Under the pieces are notes generated by a model. The model saw only the letters and a list, made by a program, of their open reading frames with translations. It was not told where the DNA came from and ran no database searches. The translations under genes and the position numbers were made by a program. Shown here in pieces: positions 38,631 to 47,985 of a stretch of 64,000 bases of DNA. The DNA lies in NCBI GenBank assembly GCA_043228905.1, contig JBHGNT010000016.1, forward strand, positions 496,001-560,000, given 5' to 3'. The stretch is from Azolla caroliniana (lineage: Eukaryota > Polypodiophyta). Positions within the stretch are counted from its first letter, which is position 1. Every line of letters begins with the position of its first letter.

Positions 38631-41600
38631 GAACATTATAATTTACCTACTAGCGCTTGTCAACTCCCTCCTCAAATTTGCTAATTTCTTCATGTCTCTC
38701 GACCTGAGTTTCAAAATCATGATTTTTTAATTCCATATCAGAGCTAGCGTTGTTAGCTTCGATTCACATGTTTGAACACAGAAATCCGATATCACAGGCG
38801 CAAGGTATGAACAGTTTAATTTACCTACTTGATCTTGTCAACTCCCGCCTGAAATTTGCTAATTTCTTCATGTCTCTCGAGCTGAGTTTCGAAATCATCA
38901 TTTTTTAATTTTATATCATAGCTAGCTTTGTTAGCGTCGATTCGCATGTTTGAACACAAAAATCCGATATCACACGAGCCAGGTATGAACATTTTAATTA
39001 ACTAACGCGCTCTTCTCCACTACCTCCTCAAATTTGCTAATTTCTTCATGTCTCTCAAGCAGAGTTTCAAAATATTGATTTTTTAATTCCATATCAGAGC
39101 TAGCGTTGTTAGCTTCGATTCGCATGTTTCAACACAAAAATCCGATATCACACGAGCCTGGTATGAACATTTTAATTTACTAACGCGCTCTTCTCCACTA
39201 CCTCCTCAAATTTGCTAATTTCTTCATGTCTCTCGAGCTGAGTTTCAAAATCTTGATTTTTTAATTCCATATCAGAGCTAGCGTTGGTAGCTTTGATTCG
39301 CATGTTTGAACACAAAAATCCGATATCACACGACCCAGGTATGAACACTTTAATTTACCTACTAGCTCTTGTCAACTCCCTCCTCAAATTTGCTAATTTC
39401 TTCATGTCTCTCGACCTGAGTTTCAGAATCTTGATTACAAAAATTCAATATTAGAGCTAGCGTTGTTAGCTTTGATTCGCATGTTTGAACACAGAAATCC
39501 GATATCACACGAGCCAGGTATGAACATTTTAATTTACCTACTTGCTCTTGTCAACTCCCGCCTGAAATTTGCTAGTTTCTTCATGTCTCTCGAGCTGAGT
39601 TTTAAAATCTTGATTTTTTAATTTTATATTATAGCTAGCTTTGTTAGCTTCGATTCGCATGTTTAAACACAAAAATCCGATATCACACGAGCCAGGTATG
39701 AACATTTTAATTTACTAACTCGCTCTTCTAAACTCCCTCCTCAAATTTGCTAATTTCTTCATGTCCCTCGACCTGAGTTTCAAAGTCTTGATTTTTTAAT
39801 TCCATATCATAGCTAGCTTTGTTAGCTTCGATTCGCATGTTTGAACTTAAAAATCCGATATCACACGAGCCAGGTATGAAAATTTTAATTTACTAGCGCG
39901 CTCTTCTAAACTCCCTCCTCAAATTAGTTAATTTCTTCATGTCTCTCGAGCTGAGTTTCAAAATCTTGATTTTTTAATTCCATATCAGAGCTAGCGTTGT
40001 TAGCTTCGATTCACATGTTTGAACACTAAAATCCGATATCACACGAGCCAGGTATGAACATTTTAATTTACTAACGCGCTCTTCTCCATTTCCTCCTCAA
40101 ATTTGCTAATTTCTTCATGTCTCTCGAGCTGAGTTTCAAAATCTTGAATTTTTAATTCCATATCAGAGCTAGCATTGTTAGCTTCGATTCGCATGTTTGA
40201 ACACAAAAATCCGATATCACATGAGCCAGGTATGAACATTTTAATTTACCTACTAGCTCTTGTCAATTCCCTCCTCAAATTTGCTAATTTCTTCATGTCT
40301 CTCGACCTGAGTTTCAGAATCTTGATTACAAAAATTCAATATTAGAGCTAGCGTTGTTAGCTTCGATTCGTATGTTTGAACACAGAAATCCGATATCACA
40401 CGAGCCAGGTATGAACATTTTAATTTACCTACTTGCTCTTGTCAACTCCCGACTGAAATTTGCAAGTTTCTTCATGTCTCTCGAGCTGAGTTTTAAAATC
40501 TTCATTTTTTAATTTTATATTATAGCTAGCTTTGTTAGCTTCGATTCGCATGTTTAAACACAAAAATCCGATATCACACGAGCCAGGTATGAACATTTTA
40601 ATTTACTAACGCGCTCTTCTAAACTCCCTCCTCAAATTTGCTAATTTCTTCATGTCCCTCGACCTGAGTTTCAAAGTCTTGATTTTTTAATTCAATATCA
40701 GAGCTAGCATTGTTAGCTTCGATTCGCATGTTTGAACACAAAAATCCGATATCACACGAGCCAGGTATGAACATTTTAATTTACTAACGCGCTCTTCTCC
40801 ACTTCCTCCTCAAATTTGCTAATTTCTTCATGTCTCTCGACCTGAGTTTCAAAATCTTGAATTTTTTATTCCATATCAGAGCTAGCACTGTTAGCTTCGA
40901 TTCGCATGTTTGAACACAAAAATCCGATATCACACGAGCCAGGTATGAACATTTTAATTTACTAACGCGCTCTTCTCCACTTCCTCCTCAAATTTGCTAA
41001 TTTCTTCATGTCTCTCGAGCTGAGTTTCAAAATCTTGAATTTTTAATTCCATATCAGAGCTAGCATAGTTAGCTTCGATTCGCATGTTTGAACACAAAAA
41101 TCCGATATCACATGAGCCAGGTATGAACATTTTAATTTACCTACTAGCTCTTGTCAATTCCCTCCTCAAATTTGCTAATTTCTTCATGTCCCTCGACTTG
41201 AGTTTCAAAGTCTTGATTTTTTAATTCCATATCAGAGCTAGCATTGTTAGCTTCGATTCGCATGTTTGAACACAAAAATCCGATATCACACGAGCCAGGT
41301 ATGAACATTTTAATTTACTAACGCGCTCTTCTAAACTCCCTCCTCAAATTTGCTAATTTCTTCATGTCTCTTGACCTGAGTTTCAAAATCTTCATTTTTT
41401 AATTCCATATCATAGCTAGCTTTGTTAGCTTCGATTCGCATGTTTGAACACAGAAATCCGATATCACACGAACCAGGTATGAACATTTTAATTTACCTAC
41501 TCACTCATGTCAACTCCCACCTGAAATTTGGTAGTTTCTTCATGTCTCTCGACCTGAGTTTCAAAAGATTGATTTTTTAATTTTATATTATAGCTAGCTT

Positions 41601-42240
41601 TGTTAGCTTCGATTCGCATGTTTGAATACAAAAATCCGATATCACACGAGCCAGGTATGAAAATTTTAATTTACTAGCGCGCTCTTCTAAACTCCCTCCT
41701 CAAATTAGTTAATTTCTTCATGTCTCTCGAGCTGAGTTTCAAAATCTTGATTTTTTAATTCCATATCAGAACTAGCGTTGTTAGCTTCGATTCACATGTT
41801 TGAACACTAAAATCCGATATCACACGAGCCAGGTATGAACATTTTAATTTACTAACGCGCTCTTCTCCACTTCCTTCTCAAATTTGCTAATTTCTTCATG
41901 TCTCTCGAGCTGAGTTTCAAAATCTTGAATTTTTAATTCCATATCAGAGCTAGCATTGTTAGCTTCGATTCGCATGTTTAAACACAAAAATCCGATATCA
42001 CCCGAGCCAGGTATGAACATTTTAATTTACCTATTAGCTCTTGTCAATTCCCTCCTCAAATTTGCTAATTTCTTCATGTCTCTCGAGCTGAGTTTCAAAA
42101 TCTTGATTTTTTAATTCCATATTAGAGCTAGCGTTGTTAGCGTCGATTCGCATGTTTGAACACAAAAATTTGATATCACACGAGCCAGGTATGAACATTT
42201 TAATTTACTAAAGCGCTCTTCTCCACTACCACCTGAAATT
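38631..42240 (+). repeat. Satellite subfamily A block (A4)
   Basis: About 20 monomers. Its first part is a copy of 24228-25900 (offset about 14,403). It ends in a hybrid monomer where CCTGAAATT is followed by TTCTATACTCACG of subfamily C. Confidence 0.9.
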
Positions 42241-43205
42241 TTCTATACTCACGCTACCTCCACTACCATGTGGCAAAACTTTATTTTTATTTTCATGTGT
42301 CTCTCCCTGAGTTTCAATATCATAGTTTTTCAACTCCATATCATAACTAGCTTCATTAGCTTCGATTCGCATGCTTGACCTGAAAAATCTGATATCACAC
42401 AAGCCATGTATGAACATTTTCATTTACTCACGCGCTCTTGTCTACGCCCTCCTCCAGTTTGCTTTTCTCTTCATCTCTCTAGCCCTGAGTTAGAAAAGCA
42501 TGATTTTCAAATCTCATATTATCGCTAGCTTCGTTAACTTCAATTCACATATTTAAAAACAAAAATCCGTTGTCACTCAATCCAGTTATGCCCATTTTTA
42601 GTTACTCACGCGCTCTTGTCTACGCCCTCCTCACCCTGCTTTCTCCTTCATGTCTCTCGTCGTAGGTTTCAAAATCATGATTTCTCAATTCCATATCACA
42701 ACTACCTTCGTTAGCTTTGATTCAAATGTTTGAACACAAAAATCCGATATCACACGAGCCAAGTATGAACATTTTCATTTACTCACGTGCTCTTATCTAT
42801 ACCCTCCTCAACTTTGCTTTTCTCTTCATCTCTCGATCCCTGAGTTTCAAAAGCATGAAATTTTCATCTCATATAATCGTTAGCTTCGTTAGTTTCGATT
42901 TGCATGTTCAAAAACAAAAATCCGTTCTCGCTCGAGCCGAGTATGCCAATTTTTGTATACTCACGTGCTCTTGTCTACGCCATCCTCAACCTTGGTTTGT
43001 TCTTCATGTCTCTCGTCCTTAGTTTCAAAATCATGATTTCTCAATTCCATATCATATTATAGAGTGTGTCATTAGCTTCGATTCGCATGTTTGAACACAA
43101 AATCCCGAAATCACACGAGGTAGGTATGAACATTTCGATTTACTCACGTGCTCTTATCTACACACTCCTCAACTTTGCTTTTCTCTTCAACTCTCTAGCC
43201 CTGAG

Positions 43206-43219
43206 TTTACGGTTTAGGG
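43206..43219 (+). repeat. Decayed telomere-repeat dimer inside a satellite monomer
   Basis: Reads TTTACGG then TTTAGGG at the same monomer position as the perfect dimers. Confidence 0.7.
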
Positions 43220-44823
43220 TCTCAGTATCTTCCTTTTCAATTCCATATCATAGCTAGCTTCGTTATCTTCGATTCGCATGTCTATACACAAAAATCGAAT
43301 ATCACACGAGCAAGGTATGAACATTTTCTGTTACTCACACGCTCTTGTCTTCGACTTCCTCGACTCTGCTTTTTTCTTCATGTCTCTCTCCATGAGTTTC
43401 AAAATCATGTACGTTAAATTCCATATCATAGCTAGCTTCTTTAGCCTCGATTCGCATGTTTGGATACAAAAATCCAATATCACATGAGCCAAGTATGAAC
43501 ATTTTGAATTACTCATGCGATGTTGTCTACACTATGGCAAAACATTACTTTTTTTTTCATGTCTCTCGCCCTGAGTTTTAAAATCTTGCTTTTTCAATTC
43601 CATATCATAGCTAGCTTCGTTAGCTTCGATTCGAATGTTTAAACACAAAAATCCAATATCACACGACTCAGGTATAAACCTTTTCATATACTCACACGCG
43701 CTTGTCTACCATGTGGCAAAACTTTACTTTTCTCTTCATGTCTCTCGCCCTGAGTTTTAATATCATGGTTTTTGAATTCCATATCATAGCTAGCTTCGTT
43801 AGCTTCGATTCGCATCTTTGAACACAAACATCCGATATCACACGACCCAGTTATGAACCTTTTCATATACTCACGCGCGCTTGTCTAACATGTGGCAAAC
43901 CTTTACTTTTTTCTTCATGTCTCTCGCCCTGAGTTTCAATATCATGGTTTTTCAACTCCATATCATAGCTAGTTGCGTTAGCTTCGATTCACATGTTTGA
44001 ACAGAAAAATCTGATATCACACAACCCAGGTATGAACATTTTGATTTACTCACGTGCTCCTGTCTAAACCCTCCTCAATTATGCTTTTCTCTTCATCTCT
44101 CTAGCCCTGAGTTTGAAAAGAATGATTTTTCAATCTCAGATTATAGCTAGCTTCGTTAGCTTCGATTCGCATGTTTAAAAACCAAAATCCGTTGTCACTC
44201 GAGCCAGTTATGCCCATATTTATATACTCACGCGCTCTTGTCTACGCCCTCCTCAAGCTTGCTTTCTGCTACATGTCTCTTGTCTTGAGTTTCAAAATCA
44301 TCATTTTTTAAGTCCATATAACAACTAGCTTCGTTAGCTTCGATTACCATGTTTGAACACAAACATCATATATCACACGAGCCAGGTAAGAAAATTTTCA
44401 TTTACTCACGTGCTCTTATCGATACCCTCCTCAACATTGTTTTTCTCTTCATCTATCTAACCCTGAGTTTCAAAAGCATGACTTTTCAATCTCATATTAT
44501 AGCTAGCTTCGTTAGTTTCGATTCGCATGTTTAAAACCAAAAATCCGTTTTCACTCGAGCAAGGTATGCCCATTTTTATATACTCACGCGCTCTTGCATA
44601 CGCCCTCCTCAACCTTCCTTTGTTCTTCATGTCTCTCGTCGATAGTTTCAAAATCATGATTTCTCAATACCATATCATAGCTAGCTTCGTTAGCTTCGAT
44701 TCAAATGTTTGAACACAAAAATCCGATATCACACGAGCTAGGTATGAATATTTTCATTTACTTACGTGCACTTATCTACAGCCTCCACAACTTTGCTCTT
44801 CTCTTCAACTCTCTAGCCCTGAG

Positions 44824-44837
44824 TTTAGGGTTTAGGA
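44824..44837 (+). repeat. Decayed telomere-repeat dimer inside a satellite monomer
   Basis: Reads TTTAGGG then TTTAGGA at the same monomer position as the perfect dimers. Confidence 0.7.
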
Positions 44838-45859
44838 TCTCAATATGTTGCTTTTTTAAATCCATATCATACCTAGCTTTGTTTGCTTCGATTCGCATGT
44901 CTGAACACAAAAATCGAATATCACACGACAAAGGTATGACCATATCTGTTACTCACGCGCTCTTGTATGAACATTTTCATTTACTCACACGCTCTTGTCT
45001 ACCTATTGCAAAACTGTACTATTTTCGTTACGTCTCTCGCCTTGAGTTTTAAACTCGTGTTTTTCAATTCCATATCATATCTAGCTTCATTAGCTTTGAT
45101 ATGCATGTTTGAACACAAAAATCTGATAGCACATGACCCCGGTATGAACCTTTTCATATAGTCACGCGCTCTTGTCTTCCCTGTAGCAAAACCATACTTT
45201 TTGATTCATGTCTCTCGCTTTGAGTTTCAATATCTTTCTTTTTCAATTCCACATCATAGCTAGCTTCGTCAGCTTCGATTCGCATGTTTGAACACAAACA
45301 TCCGATATCACACGACTTAGGTATGAACCTTTTCATATACTCACGCACGCTTGTCTACCATGTGCCAAACCTTTACTTTTTTCTTCATGTCTCTCGCCCC
45401 GAGTTTTAATATCATGGTTTTTCAACTCCATATCATAGCTAGCTTCGTTAGCTTCGATTCACATGTTTGAACACAAAAATCCGATATCACACAAACCAGG
45501 TATGAACATTTTGATTTACTCATGCGCTCTTGTCTACACCATCATCAACTTTGCTTTTCTCTTCATCTCTCTAGCCCTAAGTTTCAGAAGCATGAATTTT
45601 CAATCACATATTATAGCTAGCTTCGTTAGTTTTGATTCGCATGTTTAAAAACAGAAATCCGTTGTTACTGAAGCCAGGTATGCCCATTTTTATATAATCA
45701 CGCACTCTTGTCTACACCCTCCTCAACTTTGCTTTGTTCTTCATGTCTCCCGTCCTTAGTTTCAAAGTCATGATTTTTCAATTCCATATCATATTATAGA
45801 CTGTGTCTTTAGCTTCGATTCGCATGTTTGAAGGCAAAAATCCGAAATCACACGAGGCA

Positions 45860-45864
45860 GGTAT
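45860..45864. repeat. Target-site duplication GGTAT, left copy (gypsy)
   Basis: GGTAT precedes the TGTCATGA terminus at 45865. The matching copy follows the other terminus at 54326-54330. Removing the element and one copy restores a normal satellite monomer (GGCAGGTATGAACATTTCC). Confidence 0.95.
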
Positions 45865-46109
45865 TGTCATGAACAGTACTGAGACAGAGAAGGAATTAGT
45901 ACTAAACCAGGATTAGTACTATGAGAGGTGTGAAACTTCTTCGAGAGAAGGAAGAAGTGAGCGAGACAGAGAGAAAGAGAGAGACCGAGAGAGAGAGTGT
46001 GTGTGATGATAAGAAAGATATGTATTATATGAAGAGAATATACAATGGTGGCTAAAAGGCTTAAGACTGGCGTTGAACCAATTTGGTTCAACATAATGCC
46101 TCGTGCCCT

Positions 46110-46117
46110 CTTTTATA
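46110..46117 (-). promoter_or_regulatory. TATA box in gypsy 3' LTR
   Basis: The minus strand reads TATAAAAG. It is the only good TATA match in the LTR and is conserved in the other copy at 54134-54141. Confidence 0.6.
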
Positions 46118-46231
46118 GTGTTTTCAGGAGTAATCCTGAAGCTTCTAGAATGTTCCAGAGAAATCTGGAATATACACTAATTTCCTATAATAAAATGTAA
46201 ATGAAAATAATATCCTACGTATTACAATAGA

Positions 46232-46286
46232 TGGTCTAATGGTCAAGAGCTCGACCCATATAACCTAAGGTCATGGGTTCGAGTCT
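46232..46286 (+). promoter_or_regulatory. tRNA-like Pol III A and B boxes in the gypsy LTR
   Basis: TGGTCTAATGG at 46232-46242 resembles an A box and GGTTCGAGTCT at 46276-46286 fits the B-box consensus GGTTCGANNCC. Their starts are 44 nt apart, the spacing in an ordinary tRNA. The acceptor arms do not pair and the T-stem is weak, so this is not a functional tRNA gene. It could be a SINE-like or tRNA-derived piece captured in U3. Confidence 0.5.
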
Positions 46287-46293
46287 TGCCATA

Positions 46294-46515
46294 TCATGAC
46301 ACTATCCCCCCTTTAAAACAACGAGTGTCACGAGTCGTCTTGGATTGAGGACCCGGTTTGTGTGGATATTGACGATGGAAGTCTTCAAGAAGAGCACGAG
46401 CATTGGTTACATTCTCGATCGGTTCCCAAGTACATTCGTTGGGGCTATAGCCTAGCCAATCGACTAGATAGTAGAGCTTGTTGCGAACAATCTTGGAATC
46501 AAGGATGGCGGCAAC
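46294..46515 (-). pseudogene. Gypsy pol C-terminal chromodomain, beyond an in-frame stop
   Basis: This 73-codon stretch is in the same frame as the integrase but follows a TAG at 46516-46518. It encodes the core of a chromodomain: a YYLVDWLGY strand, then NERTWEP with the aromatic Trp, then a C-terminal helix with ALLEDFH. In chromoviruses this domain at the end of integrase recognises histone marks and steers insertion toward heterochromatin. The frame runs through the polypurine tract and stops just inside the 3' LTR. The stop sits at the chromodomain start, so translated integrase here would lose it. Confidence 0.8.
46302..46317 (-). other. Gypsy polypurine tract
   Basis: The minus strand reads AAAGGGGGGATAG directly before the LTR start TGTCATGA. 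This is the plus-strand DNA primer position used in LTR-element reverse transcription. Confidence 0.85.
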
Positions 46516-47261
46516 CTAGTACTCCGGCCCATCTTCAAGCTCGATCGGGGGTGGAGGTTGGATAAGACATCCTGGGATGGTGCTCTCGTGGTAGGGTTCG
46601 AGGAGAGAACTATGAAACACCGGATGTATCCGAAGTTGAGGAGGTAGATCGAGACGAAAAGCAACATCATTAATCTTTCCAATAATACGGAAAGGACCGA
46701 ATCGCCAATAATCCAACTTCTCACATGGGCGAGTAGTCTTGATGTGTCGTCGTAGCAGCCACACCCGATCTCCAATATTAAAACTGGATGGAAGTCGACG
46801 ACGATCCGCGTAGACCTTGTGTGTTTGTTGAGCTTGCTGGAGATGAGTTGATAAATCCGCTTGTATCTTGCGTAACCGCTCCAAACGATCCTCCGCGCAT
46901 GGATTTGTGGACACCTCTGGGGTTTCAAGTACACTCCACCGGGGGTGACATCCCGTATAAGCATAAAATGGCGTAACTTTAGTGGATGCGTGGATAGAGT
47001 TGTTATAGGCAAATTCGGCAAAGTGGAGAATATCTGCCCAGTCGTCCTGATGATAGCTGAGAAAGCACCGCAGATACTCCTCCAGCGTTTGATTTGTTCG
47101 TTTAGCTTGGCCGTCGGTTTGTGGGTGGTAGCCAGAGGAGAGATTACAAGTGACCTTGAGCATGTTAAAAAGGTGCTTCCAGAATTTTGACACGAACTGG
47201 GGTCCACGGTCGCTGATAATACTATCGGGAAGTCCATGATGCCGACATACTTCACGCATGA
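46516..47261 (-). pseudogene. Gypsy integrase, C-terminal half (after the copia insertion)
   Basis: Minus-strand frame with the second integrase catalytic Asp in SIISDRGPQF, the catalytic Glu in the YHPQTDGQAKRTNQTLEEYL region, and the GPFRI fold plus HPVFHSSLLEPY of the C-terminal domain. The first catalytic Asp lies on the other side of the insertion, near 51860. The reading phase on the two sides of the nested element is compatible across the target site, so the insertion itself broke a frame that was open here. A TAG ends it just before the chromodomain. Integrase joins the cDNA copy to the host chromosome. Confidence 0.9.
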
Positions 47262-47266
47262 CAATT
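47262..47266. repeat. Target-site duplication CAATT, left copy (nested copia)
   Basis: CAATT precedes TGTTGGG at 47267. The second copy is at 51746-51750. Both lie within gypsy integrase coding sequence. Confidence 0.95.
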
Positions 47267-47924
47267 TGTTGGGATTTCAGTCCCTCCGGATGGGATGTCC
47301 GGAGGTCCGGATGGGATGTCCGGAGGTGAATGACGGCAAGCCTGGTTGCGGCTACGGAGCCGGATGATGAAGACCCGGGCTACGGAGCCGGATGATGAAG
47401 ACCCCGGCTATGGAGCCGGATGAGGAAGACCCCGGCTACGGAGCCGGATGACGGATGTACCCGGAGAGAGATCCGGATGCGGGGACATATTTTTGAATAT
47501 GTTTGCCAAGGGCCCTTGAGGCCATATTTGTAAATAGCCCGAAAGTCATATGTGTATAAATATGACTTAGGGCAAACAGTTTTAGTTGCTGCTTATTTTT
47601 CTGTTTTTCCACTTAGAGGGAGCGAAGTGAGAGCAGCAGAGAGAGAAAGAGAGAGAGAGACGAAGAGGTCGTTGCCTCTGTGTATTACCGCCGCCTGTGG
47701 CGAAGACAGTGAGCTCAAGGTTGTTGCCTTGTAGCTTCACCATTGTACATCTCTGTTTATAGTGATAGTTGGAGTTTGAGGACTCCCGTGGTTTTTCCCA
47801 TTTAGGGTTTTCCACGTAAAACATCCTGTGTACTCTTCTCTCTATTGTCTTCGTGCATTTTGTATTTCCTGTTTTCTGAGAGTTGATCCTATTCCTCGGT
47901 TGTGGCCGAGCACTGTCCTCAACA
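47267..47924 (+). repeat. Nested copia 5' LTR
   Basis: 658 bp. Near its start is a 21-bp direct repeat (CCGGATGGGATGTCCGGAGG plus T, twice). Then come three units of a 28-bp repeat (GATGATGAAGACC...GGAGCCG type), where the 3' LTR has two. It has a TATA box at 47555-47562 and a GAGA-rich stretch near 47640-47660. Confidence 0.95.
47555..47562 (+). promoter_or_regulatory. TATA box in nested copia 5' LTR
   Basis: TATAAATA within ATATGTGTATAAATATGAC. It is the expected U3 promoter and is conserved in the 3' LTR at 51376-51383. Transcription from here would start about 30 bp downstream. Confidence 0.75.
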
Positions 47925-47927
47925 AAG

Positions 47928-47939
47928 TGGTATCAAAGC
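47928..47939 (+). other. Nested copia primer-binding site (tRNA-Met type)
   Basis: TGGTATCAAAGC lies three bases after the LTR end. It matches the usual plant copia PBS TGGTATCAGAGC at 11 of 12 positions, so initiator tRNA-Met is the likely primer. Confidence 0.85.
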
Positions 47940-47985
47940 GACGGCAGTGCAGAAAATAATAGGCGGCAGCAGCGGGCAGCCGGGG

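Larger units (their letters stand above)
32760..40310 (+). repeat. Segmental duplication, copy 2
   Basis: This is the partner of 17239-25900. Relative to copy 1 it lacks about one kb of the eight-monomer internal duplication and carries a 35-bp deletion at about 36860. The 30.5-31.0 kb part also matches 38.2-38.7 kb at an offset of 7,711 bp, so part of the unit is present three times. Confidence 0.88.
42241..45864 (+). repeat. Satellite subfamily C block interrupted by the gypsy insertion
   Basis: About 20 C monomers, more diverged from the other C blocks than those are from each other. They include two monomers with degenerate telomere dimers (43206 and 44824). The last monomer is cut after GAGGCAGGTAT by the retrotransposon and resumes at 54326. 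Confidence 0.92.
45865..46301 (-). repeat. Gypsy 3' LTR (left)
   Basis: 437 bp. It contains a GA-rich stretch with a (GT)n run near 46000 and a minus-strand TATA box at 46110-46117. A tRNA-like A box and B box, readable on the plus strand, lie at 46232 and 46276. It matches the right LTR closely. Confidence 0.95.

Noticed and set aside
3481-45864. Regularly spaced repeats reminiscent of a CRISPR array
   Set aside because: The whole 178-bp unit is repeated without unique spacers, and the context is a plant genome with retrotransposons.
46225-46296. A tRNA gene in the gypsy LTR
   Set aside because: A and B boxes are present but the acceptor ends do not pair and the T stem is mostly wobble or mismatched. 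Kept only as a tRNA-like promoter motif.
47552-47734. A 60-residue frame found identically at 47552 and 51373, and an 80-residue minus frame opposite it
   Set aside because: Both are inside the copia LTRs, so the repetition reflects the LTR pair rather than a conserved gene.
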